Source of the DNA: Deltaproteobacteria bacterium CG07_land_8_20_14_0_80_60_11
Lineage (GTDB): Bacteria > Desulfobacterota > Desulfobaccia > Desulfobaccales > 0-14-0-80-60-11
Assembly: GCA_002779455.1 (NCBI GenBank)
Contig: PEWM01000228.1
Coordinates: 1 to 11,530, forward strand
Direction of reading: 5' to 3'
DNA length: 11,530 nt
The position numbers and the translations under genes were made by a program. Within the stretch, counting starts at the first letter, position 1, and every line of letters starts with the position of its first letter. The notes below the pieces were generated by a model. That model searched no databases. It saw nothing but the letters and a program-made list of their open reading frames with translations, and was not told the origin of the DNA. Positions 1 through 6,870 of the stretch are shown here, piece after piece.

Positions 1-297
1 CCCCTACAGACCGTAAGCTTTTCTTACTTCTATGAGCGCAACTTGGTATTATGGGTCCGAGACGATTTTTTTGCCGGGAAAAATGGCCGGGGCCAATCCT
101 GGGGGTGCAAAACGCGGGGCAATCTGCGAAAATGTCAAGCAACCACCCCCACCGCTTTTGTGCCCGTGGTCAAAGCCGTTACCCCCTCTTTAGGCGAAAC
201 CACCCGGGAGCTTGTCGTGACCTTCAGCCGGGACGGCGCCGTGAAGAGTCTGGGGTTGAACCAGCCTCCCAAGAGCCCCGCCGCGCCCTCAGGGTGA
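1..297 (+). CDS. 3' end of an unrecognised protein (partial, enters from left edge)
   Basis: The frame is open from the first base to the TGA at 295-297 (98 codons), so this is probably the C-terminal part of a gene that begins left of the window. A TTG at 43 could be taken as a start, but it has no ribosome binding site and the frame continues upstream of it. The C-terminal part reads like a small periplasmic or lipoprotein beta-strand domain (ETTRELVVTFSRDGAVKSLG), faintly reminiscent of BamE/SmpA-type lipoproteins, which often end in a strand of the form 'hydrophobic-F-x-x-dG-x-V'. That resemblance is weak and no function is assigned. Two Cys residues lie in the middle. It converges on the outer-membrane factor gene, and the two overlap by 9 bp at their stop codons. 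It could be a chance open frame in GC-rich DNA. Confidence 0.45.
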   Translation, partial: PLQTVSFSYFYERNLVLWVRDDFFAGKNGRGQSWGCKTRGNLRKCQATTPTAFVPVVKAVTPSLGETTRELVVTFSRDGAVKSLGLNQPPKSPAAPSG

Positions 298-1770
298 TGG
301 CCCCGCCTTTTCCCAGCCTCCGCCCAACGCCTTGTAGAGGGCGATCAGGTTGGTATCCACGGTGCGGGTGCTTTGGGCCAGGGCATCTTCGGTAGTAAAC
401 AGCGAGCGCTGGGCGATGAGGACGTTCAAGAAATCCGACTTGCCGGCAAGATAAAGCGTCATGGCGAGATCCACGGCCTTGCGGTTGTTAACCACGGCCT
501 CGGCTAGAGATTTGCGGGTTTCCTGTTGCTTGCCATAAGCCACCAGCGCGGTTTCCACATCCTTCAAGGCGGTGAGCACGGTCTTTTCATACGTGAGCAG
601 CGCTTGCTCCTGGAGGGCATCCTGAACTTTGATGTTCCAGTAGATGCGGCCGCCGGCAAAAATCGGCCAGGTAACGCTGGGGCCCCAGGACCAGAAATTA
701 CTGGTCCATTTTGACAACCTGGTTACGTCACTGGCGGACACGCCAAAGGACCCGGCCAGGTTAAACTTGGGGAACAGGTCGGCAGTGGCCACCCCGATGC
801 GGGCCGTGGCGGCGTGGATCTGAGCTTCGGCCCGGCGGATGTCCGGGCGGCGCCGCAGCAGCTCTGAGGGCAGGCCCACGGGAATCGACAGCGGGGTGGG
901 AGGAATCGGGGCTGCCTTGGCCAGGTCTGGCGTAAGGGCCGCCGGTTCCCGCCCCAGCAGCACCCCCAGGCTATAGATGGCCGCCCGGGCCGAGGACTCG
1001 AAAACCGGGATCGTGGCTTCGGTGGTGGCTACCTGCGCCCTGGTGTTGGCCACATCCAACCCGCCCACAAAGCCGGCGTCATACCGCTTCTGGATGATTG
1101 CGGCATTGTGCTTTTGCGCCTTCAGGTTTTTCCGGGCAATGTCGATCTGCTGTTGAAATCCCCGCAGGTTGATATAGTTGCTCCCCACGTCGCCCACCAG
1201 GGTGATCAGGACGTCGCGGCGGTCCTCCTCCGCGGCCCGGAGGTCGGCGGTGGCGGCCTCGATGCCGCGCCGCGTCCCCCCGAAAATGTCAATTTCCCAA
1301 CTGGCATCGAGACCCGCCTGCCACAAGTTCTTGAGCGCCCCGGCGGTGGCGATGGCCCCGCCGCCGATGACTTCGCTGGAACCCTGGCTCCTTTGGTAAA
1401 GCGCCGAAGCATCCGCCTGGGGCCAGAGCGGCGCGCCCGCCACCCCCCGGGCCGCCCGGGCCTGGCGAATGCGGGCCTCGGCCAGGCGCACATCCAGGTT
1501 GGCGCGCACGGCCATTTCGACCAGGGAGGACAGGGTCGGATCGTTAAAGCCGTTCCACCATTCCACCAACGTCACCGGATCGATCGTGGTTTTGCTGGGC
1601 TGGGCCGGGGTGACGGCATTCTGGCCGTCCCAGGTGGTGGGAACCTTCGTCTCCGGCGGGTGGTAATCAGGGCCTACGGCGCAGCCTGAGCCGGCCACCA
1701 GGCAAAGGGCCAGGCCTACAATTAATAAAAGTTTTCCACGTTTCGGGTTGCCGTCAGCCATTATAGACAT
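289..1770 (-). CDS. NodT/OprM-family outer-membrane factor lipoprotein of a tripartite efflux pump
   Basis: This is the outer-membrane channel component of a tripartite exporter, expected to trimerise into a TolC-like barrel and tunnel and dock with the MacA-like adaptor encoded upstream. The protein starts with a basic n-region (NPKRGK), a hydrophobic segment and a lipobox ending LVAGSGC, followed directly by AVGPDYHPP, the typical start of mature NodT/OprM proteins. The lipid-modified Cys is about residue 30 from the chosen start. The body has the two OEP repeats, including a GLPSELLRRRPDIRRAEAQI stretch and RxAEAxI/ARIGVATADLFPK helices typical of the family. Length (493 aa) is normal. The ATG at 1770 is preferred over a GTG at 1797 because that GTG lies inside a REP palindrome; ATG 1761 is equally possible, and neither has a strong ribosome binding site. 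It is on the same strand as macA and macB but separated from macB by a RAYT cassette of roughly 700 bp, which may weaken co-transcription. Confidence 0.93.
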   Translation of the reverse strand: MSIMADGNPKRGKLLLIVGLALCLVAGSGCAVGPDYHPPETKVPTTWDGQNAVTPAQPSKTTIDPVTLVEWWNGFNDPTLSSLVEMAVRANLDVRLAEARIRQARAARGVAGAPLWPQADASALYQRSQGSSEVIGGGAIATAGALKNLWQAGLDASWEIDIFGGTRRGIEAATADLRAAEEDRRDVLITLVGDVGSNYINLRGFQQQIDIARKNLKAQKHNAAIIQKRYDAGFVGGLDVANTRAQVATTEATIPVFESSARAAIYSLGVLLGREPAALTPDLAKAAPIPPTPLSIPVGLPSELLRRRPDIRRAEAQIHAATARIGVATADLFPKFNLAGSFGVSASDVTRLSKWTSNFWSWGPSVTWPIFAGGRIYWNIKVQDALQEQALLTYEKTVLTALKDVETALVAYGKQQETRKSLAEAVVNNRKAVDLAMTLYLAGKSDFLNVLIAQRSLFTTEDALAQSTRTVDTNLIALYKALGGGWEKAGPSP

Positions 1771-1789
1771 GGGTACATTCACTTTAATT

Positions 1790-1815
1790 GGTAGCACAGC
1801 CTTTCCAGGCTGCGC
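1790..1815 (+). repeat. REP palindrome copy 1 (RAYT-associated)
   Basis: A GGTAGC head is followed by a 9-bp arm (1794-1802), a TTCC loop (1803-1806) and a 9-bp arm (1807-1815) with one mismatch. It shares head, loop and arm sequence with the copies at 2306-2332 and 2396-2421. A GTAG/GTGG tetranucleotide next to a hairpin is the hallmark of REPs bound by RAYT proteins. It sits just after the 3' end of the RAYT pseudogene and just upstream of the outer-membrane factor gene. Confidence 0.8.
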
Positions 1816-1828
1816 CGTATTGATCTCA

Positions 1829-2362
1829 TCACTCTTTTATAGGTTCCCCTGGTTCCCATAAAAATGGGTATTCCTCAGGAGACTGGCATAATCCGGTTTT
1901 GACAGGATTATTGCGGATATAATTCCATTTTTCCAGATACTCATCATGATTTCTCACAATACGGTCAAAACTTTCTTCCTGCCATAAAGAGCCTTTACTG
2001 TCCCTGGCTTTATTGATTTACCGGGCGCTATAACCTTTAATGCCTTGCAAAATCTTACTTAGCGGATATTCCATTTCTGATTTAAATACAACGGGGTTCA
2101 ATATTACATGCGCATGATCCGGCATCACCACCGCCGTTGTCACCCAATATCTTATCTGGTGAAAGTGTTTCATAGCATCCAGCACAATCCTTCTCTCATC
2201 CTCAGTAATAATCCCTGATTTCAAACGGAAAGTAATAAAATAAGTGCTGCCGGGCAATTGCCAATGAGGCAGATTTCGGCGATTAATGGACAACTCATCT
2301 TTTTGAGCACAGGCTGGAAAGCCTGTGCTACCGGCTTTTGCAGTTTTTTCTTTCTCCTGCAT
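1829..2362 (-). pseudogene. REP-associated tyrosine transposase (RAYT, IS200-like Y1 family), broken by an in-frame stop
   Basis: RAYTs are single-domain HUH/Y1 nucleases that recognise REP hairpins. The frame runs 177 codons from ATG 2362 to TGA 1829-1831 but is interrupted by TAA at 2018-2020 (codon 115). Upstream of the stop is the family N-terminus (RRNLPHWQLPGSTYFITFRL) and the HUH motif in MPDHAHVIL (His83, His85). Downstream, in the same frame, follow SLWQEESFDRIVRNHDEYL and YIRNNPVKTG, the part that carries the Y(I)xxNP motif holding the probable nucleophilic tyrosine (about residue 148). The product ending at the stop would therefore lack the catalytic Tyr. The family commonly continues after KGYSAR with a basic residue, so a single AAA-to-TAA change is a likely cause (inference). 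Base composition is visibly more AT-rich than in the neighbouring genes, as expected of an acquired element. An inverted REP copy lies within the first 20 codons (GSTGFPACAQ). Confidence 0.88.
2306..2332 (-). repeat. REP palindrome copy 2, inside the RAYT N-terminal coding region
   Basis: This is a perfect 10-bp inverted repeat (arms 2306-2315 and 2320-2329, 4-nt centre 2316-2319) with the GGTAGC head at the minus-strand 5' side (2327-2332). It is opposite in orientation to the two outer copies. Translated, it gives the GSTGFPACAQ stretch of the RAYT frame. Confidence 0.8.
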
Positions 2363-2395
2363 ACTATTTTCTTGGCTTATAGCCCTATTGCTCTT

Positions 2396-2421
2396 GGTGG
2401 CGCAGCCTTTCCAGGCTGCGC
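2396..2421 (+). repeat. REP palindrome copy 3 (RAYT-associated)
   Basis: A GGTGGC head is followed by perfect 9-bp arms (2400-2408 and 2413-2421) around a TTCC loop. It lies upstream of the RAYT start, in the same orientation as copy 1, so that the pseudogene is bracketed by two directly oriented REPs. With copy 1 it delimits a cassette of about 630 bp (1790-2421). Confidence 0.8.
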
Positions 2422-2430
2422 ATAGTTCTT

Positions 2431-2493
2431 TTTAATCTGGTTCCCAAGTTGAACTTGGGAACCAGATTAAAGTTGAACTTGGAAACCAGAATG
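2431..2493. repeat. 41-bp perfect palindrome plus a partial direct repeat, downstream of macB
   Basis: Positions 2431-2450 and 2452-2471 are perfect 20-bp inverted arms around a single G. The right half then repeats: 2446-2469 and 2470-2493 are 24-bp direct repeats with only a few differences, both beginning AAGTTGAACTTGG. The block lies between the macB stop and REP copy 3. As RNA it would form a very stable hairpin in the macB 3' region, but no U-tract follows on either strand, so it is not a classical intrinsic terminator. It shares no sequence with the REP family next to it, and may be a second small interspersed repeat family or an mRNA-stabilising or processing element. Confidence 0.75.
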
Positions 2494-2514
2494 GCGGCGT
2501 CTCCGTTATCGACC

Positions 2515-4659
2515 CTATTCATACCTAAGGGCGATAATCGGGTCCAGACGCGAGGCTTTCCACGCCGGATAAAAGCCGAACACCATGCCCACCGTCACGG
2601 ACACCGCAAAGGCCGCGACGATGGCGCTCAGGGACAACTCCGTCGGCCAGCGCAGGAAGATTCTTACTAACATGGAAATCCCCCGGCCGACCAGGATGCC
2701 CACCACCCCGCCGCAGAAACAGAGAATCACCGATTCCGCCAGAAATTGCTGCAGGATATCCCGGGACCAGGCCCCTACGGCCATGCGCAGGCCGATTTCC
2801 CGGGTCCGCTCCGTCACCGACACCAGCATGATATTCATGATCCCGACGCCCCCGACCAACAGGGAGATCAGGGCCACCGCCAGCAAGAGCTTGGTCATCA
2901 TATCGCCGGTGGAAGACAGGGCCTTGGTCATTTCGGTCATATCCCGGATGTTGAAGTCATCCGGCTCCCCCGGGCCAATCCGGTGCCGCTCCCGCAGTAT
3001 CTGGATGATTTGCTTGATGGCGGCCGGGATTTCCTGGGTGGAGCGGCCCGCAGCCAGGATCTGATCCACGTTGATAAAGCGCACCGGTTGGGGGGTGTCG
3101 GCGGCCTGCGTCGCCGAGGGTATGGGATAGAGCTGGTTTTGCGCATTAGGGTAGATCTGGTTGAGACTGTTCACCGTCGTGGAGGCGCCGGACCCGGCGG
3201 CGCTCTGGTTGGCGGTGGTCGCGGAAGAACCGGTCACCCTGAATTTAATTGTCGTCCAGGGGGCGAGCAGGACGTCGTCCTGATCCATGCCCATCATGTT
3301 GGCGCCTTTGGCGGTGAGGACCCCGATCACCCGGAAGGAGACGTTCTTCACCCGGACTTCTTTGCCGAGAGGCGACTCGCCTGGGAAAAGCTCCCGGACC
3401 AGCCTCTGCCCCAACACGCAGACCTTGCTGGCATTGCGGACATCCCGATTCGTGAACATGTCGCCTTCGGCCAGGCCCCATTCCCGAACGTCAAGCCAGG
3501 CGGGGGTGGTGCCATAAATAAAGGAGGGCACCCAGTTGCGGTTGCCATAAATGACCTGGGTCCGGGCCCGGACTACCGGCACCGCGCCTCTGACCGCCGG
3601 GCTCTCGTTCAGGATAGCCTCAGCGTCCTGGGGGGTGAGGGTCATGGCGCTGCCGCCCCCGAAGCTGACGCCGCCGCTGGAGGCCGTACCCGGTAAGACT
3701 AACAGATTATTGGCCCCCATACTGGCAATGGTCGCCTGGATGGCGCTCGAAGAACCGCGCCCGATCTCCATCATGGCGATGACCGCGGCCACGCCGATGA
3801 CGATGCCGAGCGTGGTCAGGGCAGCCCGCATGACGTTGCGCCGCAGGCCGTGCAGCGCGGTCCGCACCATCCATTGGAGCCGCAGCCAGGCCAATCCTGA
3901 GCGCAGCTTGGTCACGACTTCTGAGCCCGCCGGAGAAGATGCGCCAACCTGCTCCCCCTGAGCCTTTTGAATTCGGGGTTCTTCGGCCTCCACCATCCCA
4001 TCGGTAATCCTGATGATCCGTTTGGCGGACCGGGCGACGTTGGCATCGTGAGTGACCAGAATGATGGTCACCCGTGCCTCTTCGTTGAGTTTCCGGAAGA
4101 GTTCCAAGACCTCCTCACTGGTCTTAGAGTCGAGGTTGCCGGTGGGCTCATCCGCGAACAGGATGGAGGGATTATTGATGAGGGCGCGGGCAATGGCCAC
4201 CCGCTGCTGCTGCCCGCCGGAGAGTTGAGAGGGTTCGTGGTCCAGGCGCTCCCCCAAGCCGACGCGCTGCAGCAGGTCTCCGGCCCGATGGCGAGCTTCC
4301 TGGTCGGAGAGGTGCTCCGCGGTGTACGACAGGGGCATGATCACGTTTTCCAGGGCGCTGGTCCGGGGCAGCAGGTTAAAAGTCTGAAAGACAAAGCCGA
4401 TTTTCTGGTTCCGGAGTTGGGCCCACTCATCGGCCGACAGCGCCACCACATCCTGCCCCTCCAGCCAGTATTCCCCGGAAGAAGGGCGGTCGAGGCACCC
4501 CAGGATGTTCATGAGCGTGGTCTTGCCCGAACCCGAGGTGCCCATGAGGGCGACAAACTCGCCATGAGAAACCGTCAGCGAGATGCCTTTCAGCACCGGC
4601 ACGTCAATTTCACCCAGGTGATAGGTTTTATATAAGTCGCGCAGCTCGATAAATTCCAT
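2515..4659 (-). CDS. macB: MacB-type ABC transporter, fused ATPase and permease
   Basis: This is the inner-membrane component of a MacAB-type exporter; it uses ATP hydrolysis to drive substrate from the periplasm through the adaptor and outer-membrane channel (family knowledge). The N-terminal ATPase domain (residues 1-225) has Walker A GTSGSGKTT (40-48), Q-loop Gln92, signature LSGGQQQRVAIARAL (146-160), Walker B ILFADEPTGNLDS (166-178) and H-loop His204. The permease half has a first membrane helix around GIVIGVAAVIAM, a large periplasmic MacB_PCD domain, then three C-terminal helices with the FtsX/MacB pattern (LLVGGVGIMNIMLVSVTERT, TREIGLRMAVGA) and the characteristic end LDPIIALRYE. At about 714 aa it is longer than the usual ~650, owing to a Ser/Thr/Asn/Gln-rich insertion in the periplasmic domain (about 3085-3238). 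ATG 4659 is chosen over TTG 4677: a GAGAG lies 5 nt upstream of it and the protein then starts in the conserved way, MEFIELRDLYKTY. It lies 51 bp after macA. Substrate cannot be deduced; Lol-type lipoprotein or peptide/lipid export are alternatives within the superfamily. Confidence 0.95.
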   Translation of the reverse strand: MEFIELRDLYKTYHLGEIDVPVLKGISLTVSHGEFVALMGTSGSGKTTLMNILGCLDRPSSGEYWLEGQDVVALSADEWAQLRNQKIGFVFQTFNLLPRTSALENVIMPLSYTAEHLSDQEARHRAGDLLQRVGLGERLDHEPSQLSGGQQQRVAIARALINNPSILFADEPTGNLDSKTSEEVLELFRKLNEEARVTIILVTHDANVARSAKRIIRITDGMVEAEEPRIQKAQGEQVGASSPAGSEVVTKLRSGLAWLRLQWMVRTALHGLRRNVMRAALTTLGIVIGVAAVIAMMEIGRGSSSAIQATIASMGANNLLVLPGTASSGGVSFGGGSAMTLTPQDAEAILNESPAVRGAVPVVRARTQVIYGNRNWVPSFIYGTTPAWLDVREWGLAEGDMFTNRDVRNASKVCVLGQRLVRELFPGESPLGKEVRVKNVSFRVIGVLTAKGANMMGMDQDDVLLAPWTTIKFRVTGSSATTANQSAAGSGASTTVNSLNQIYPNAQNQLYPIPSATQAADTPQPVRFINVDQILAAGRSTQEIPAAIKQIIQILRERHRIGPGEPDDFNIRDMTEMTKALSSTGDMMTKLLLAVALISLLVGGVGIMNIMLVSVTERTREIGLRMAVGAWSRDILQQFLAESVILCFCGGVVGILVGRGISMLVRIFLRWPTELSLSAIVAAFAVSVTVGMVFGFYPAWKASRLDPIIALRYE

Positions 4660-4686
4660 GGAGGCTCTCGTTATCAACTCTCACAG

Positions 4687-4702
4687 CCGGATGTTCATCC
4701 GG
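4687..4702. other. Short hairpin in the macA-macB gap
   Basis: CCGGATG and CATCCGG form a perfect 7-bp inverted repeat with a 2-nt centre in the 51-bp gap between macA and macB. It could form a hairpin in the operon mRNA and influence relative expression of the two genes. There is no T-run after it on the minus strand, so termination is unlikely. Confidence 0.4.
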
Positions 4703-4710
4703 ACGCGAAA

Positions 4711-6072
4711 CTACTTTTTATCATTGGCGGCCTTCTTGAAGATTTGCGGGGTAAAGGGGCTGCCGCCAGACGCAGGTTGCCCGGCCGGCTGGCTTCCCTG
4801 TTCGCCCACCACCAGGGGGGTCTCTTCCTGGAGTTCGGCGTTCGAAACTTCCGTCAGGCTGCCGTCGCTCAGGCCAAGGGTCACCTGGACCGGACGCACC
4901 AGGGCTCCCTGGGGGACCCACACGAGGCCGCGGGCCTTCTCCTCCTGGCCGGCCTTAGCTGCGGGCTTTACCTGGGCTGGCGCCTGGGTTCCCTTTGCCT
5001 TCTGGGGGCTCCCCCGGAACTCTCCCACTACCTGCTCCGGCTGGGGAGTCCACCGCAAAGCGGCGTTGGGGACCAGCAGGACATTCTGGCGTTCGCCCAC
5101 AATAAAATTGACGTTCGCGGTCAGATAGGGGAACAGTTTGCCGCCGGAATTATCGGTATCAACTTCCACGGTGTAGGTGACCACATTTTGCGTCATGGTG
5201 GCGTTGAGCCGGATTTTGCCTACCTTCCCGGGAAAGACATCGCCGGGGTGCGCATCTACCGTGAAGGTGACCGGCTGGCCCGGCTGGATCCGGCCGATAT
5301 CCGCTTCGTTGACCGAGACCCAAACCTGGAGACGATTCAGGTCCTTGGCTATTAAAAAGAGGCTGGGAGCATTGAGGCTGGACACGACCGTCTGACCGAT
5401 GTTGACCCGCCGGTCAATGATGACCCCTTTGACCGGTGAGACGATGGTGCAGTAATTCAGGTTTTGCAGAGCCCGCTTCAAGGTGGCTTCGGCCTGGGAC
5501 ACGGCGCCTTGCGTCTGGACTATGGCGGCTTTGCCAACGGCGAGATTGGCCTTGGCAACTTCAAAGGCTGAACGAGAGGCGTCGTAGTCGGTTTGCGACA
5601 GGGCGTCCGATGGTCCCAGCTTCTGGGCCCGCGCCCAGTCGCGCTCGGTCTGAAAGAGCTTGGCCTGCATTTGCCCCAGATCGGCTTGGGCCTTCTGGAC
5701 TGCGGCCTTGGCCTGAGCCAGTTGGGCTTTGGCCGAGGCCGCATCCGCGGCGTAAAGGGCGTCGTCAATCTGGGCCAGCACCGTCCCGGCCTCGACGACG
5801 GAGCCGTAGTCAACCTCCCCGCCACTCTTATCTTTGCCAAAGGTCACTATCCTGCCGGCGACTTGGGCCCCGATATCGACGACTTCCTCCGGCTCCACCG
5901 TGCCCGTAGCGCTGATCGTCGCCTGCAGGTCGCCCCGCTTCACCTGGACTGCCTTAAACCCGGCCGACTTCCCGCTGCCGCGCAGCAGGTAGGCCGTGAG
6001 AGCCAGGGCGGCAACCACCGCCACGACCATGATGATCAGAATGCGCCTATCGGGAAGTTTGATTTTTTGCAT
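4711..6072 (-). CDS. macA: MacA-like periplasmic adaptor (HlyD/RND membrane-fusion protein family)
   Basis: This is the periplasmic adaptor that bridges the MacB-type ABC protein and the outer-membrane channel. It begins with a short cytoplasmic segment and a single membrane anchor (about residues 11-30, ILIIMVVAVVAALALTAYLL). The first lipoyl half follows (GTVEPEEVVDIGAQVAGRI, from residue 57), then a long Ala/Gln-rich coiled-coil hairpin (AKAQLAQAKAAVQKAQADL ... SQAEATLKRALQNL), the second lipoyl half (SPVKGVIIDRRVNIGQTV) and beta-barrel and membrane-proximal domains. At 453 aa it is longer than typical MacA (~370). The extra length is largely an Ala/Lys/Gln/Pro-rich linker near the C-terminus (about 4912-5062) between NAALRWTP and VWVPQGAL. 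ATG 6072 is chosen because AGAGGA lies 6 nt upstream; a GTG at 6090 would absorb that ribosome binding site into the coding region. First gene of the macA-macB(-OMF) operon. Confidence 0.94.
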   Translation of the reverse strand: MQKIKLPDRRILIIMVVAVVAALALTAYLLRGSGKSAGFKAVQVKRGDLQATISATGTVEPEEVVDIGAQVAGRIVTFGKDKSGGEVDYGSVVEAGTVLAQIDDALYAADAASAKAQLAQAKAAVQKAQADLGQMQAKLFQTERDWARAQKLGPSDALSQTDYDASRSAFEVAKANLAVGKAAIVQTQGAVSQAEATLKRALQNLNYCTIVSPVKGVIIDRRVNIGQTVVSSLNAPSLFLIAKDLNRLQVWVSVNEADIGRIQPGQPVTFTVDAHPGDVFPGKVGKIRLNATMTQNVVTYTVEVDTDNSGGKLFPYLTANVNFIVGERQNVLLVPNAALRWTPQPEQVVGEFRGSPQKAKGTQAPAQVKPAAKAGQEEKARGLVWVPQGALVRPVQVTLGLSDGSLTEVSNAELQEETPLVVGEQGSQPAGQPASGGSPFTPQIFKKAANDKK

Positions 6073-6185
6073 CAGATATCCTCTGGCCACGGTGGCATAC
6101 CCTCTTGATGGCCTCTCCTGACCCCAGCCAAAGGAGCCCCAGGAAAGGGGGCGTGGGGGACATGGAAACCAAATAATTTAAGCCC

Positions 6186-6214
6186 ATTATGAATTGAATC
6201 CCCAACCCTGTCAA
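6186..6214 (-). promoter_or_regulatory. Sigma70-type promoter for the macAB operon
   Basis: On the minus strand a consensus -35 TTGACA (6209-6214) is followed after exactly 17 bp by CATAAT (6186-6191, 5 of 6 matches). Transcription would start near 6179, giving a leader of roughly 105 nt before ATG 6072. It is the best promoter match seen in the divergent intergenic region. Confidence 0.75.
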
Positions 6215-6740
6215 TCTCGCAAGGCAATGTGCCATTATCATACTAACCAATCTCAGAGGGAAATCCGGCGCGAAAAATCCTGGCGGCAAAAAAGCAGAGC
6301 AGCTACCCGCAGCGTCTGGCGCCGCCGCATGATCGTAAGGCCGCGCCATCCTGGGAACGTTTCTACAACCCCGCTCGTCCCGCCCTGAGGGATTGGTCCC
6401 GCCACCGGGAGAGCCCGGCCGCGGTCACCCCGGGTCCGGGAAAGCAACTCCAGGTCTTCACCTCGCCACCACCGCCAGACGATCTCGACTGGTCGCCGGG
6501 GCGGAAAAGCGTCTTGTCCCCCTCTGGCCAGGGGCATGGCAACGTCTCCCGGCATGAGCTTATTTTATCCAAATCGGGGTTCAAAGGAATTGCCGACCAA
6601 ACCAGGGGCGATGATGCTAAATGCCTGGAATCCAGAAAAATCATTGCCTTTTTTGAAAATCCTTTGCTATTATTTAGGCTTGAAGTAAGAAGTTCCAAAG
6701 CGCCGTCTTCAGTCAGCTAACCCTGGGTTGGCGTATCATC
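6215..6740. other. Intergenic stretch with no supported gene
   Basis: Several frames stay open here because the DNA is GC-rich, for example a plus-strand frame 6247-6720 and minus-strand frames 6253-6555 and 6363-6698. None has a good start with a ribosome binding site, a recognisable domain or a natural amino-acid composition (Pro/Arg/Ser-rich). The stretch may hold upstream regulatory DNA or the remains of a decayed gene. The part from about 6560 to 6720 is noticeably more AT-rich. Confidence 0.5.
6716..6732. promoter_or_regulatory. Possible operator: near-palindrome upstream of the synthase promoter
   Basis: GCTAACCC and GGGTTGGC form 8-bp arms (one mismatch) around a single T, ending 8 bp upstream of the proposed -35 box at 6741. 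Position and symmetry fit a dimeric regulator site. No regulator gene is in the window. Confidence 0.25.
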
Positions 6741-6769
6741 TCGACTAATTAGCCTGCTTTCTCTATAAT
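6741..6769 (+). promoter_or_regulatory. Sigma70-type promoter for the megasynthase gene
   Basis: A perfect -10 TATAAT (6764-6769) is preceded after 17 bp by TCGACT (6741-6746), which matches TTGACA at four of six positions. The start of transcription would be near 6776, giving a leader of about 95 nt. The spacer contains an 8-bp palindrome CTAATTAG (6745-6752) that overlaps the last base pairs of the -35 box. Confidence 0.6.
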
Positions 6770-6857
6770 AGGAGATAAAGTTTTGACTAGGTGAACTTGG
6801 ACCAGAGGCTCCGGCGGTTTGGGGGACTGGGCATTTCACTGAGCACGGTGGCTTGAT

Positions 6858-6864
6858 GGGGGAG
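6858..6864 (+). promoter_or_regulatory. Ribosome binding site that fixes the synthase start
   Basis: GGGGGAG stands 6 nt before ATG 6871. The alternative in-frame ATG at 6856 has no comparable site upstream and would itself overlap this element. Confidence 0.7.
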
Positions 6865-6870
6865 TCAACA

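Noticed and set aside
1761..1765. TATAAT-like sequence on the minus strand near the outer-membrane gene start
   Set aside because: It overlaps the ATG codons and so cannot be the -10 box for this gene.
2431..2471. Palindrome as an intrinsic terminator of macAB
   Set aside because: No U-tract follows the hairpin on either strand.
2746..3696. 316-codon plus-strand frame opposite macB
   Set aside because: Antisense shadow of macB; His/Gly/Arg-rich translation without family features, whereas macB has all ABC motifs in the other strand.
6644..6673. TTGCCT-18 bp-TATTAT as promoter for the synthase
   Set aside because: Weaker match and farther away than the TATAAT promoter at 6741-6769; could be secondary but not supported.
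6047..6720. Several open frames on both strands in the divergent intergenic region
   Set aside because: No ribosome binding site, no recognisable domain, Pro/Arg/Ser-biased composition; explained by GC-rich DNA.
6791..6856. GTG-started 21-codon ORF whose TGA overlaps an ATG (TGATG) upstream of the synthase
   Set aside because: Looks like a coupled leader peptide, but the nearest GGAG is about 16 nt before the GTG and the strong ribosome binding site serves ATG 6871 instead.
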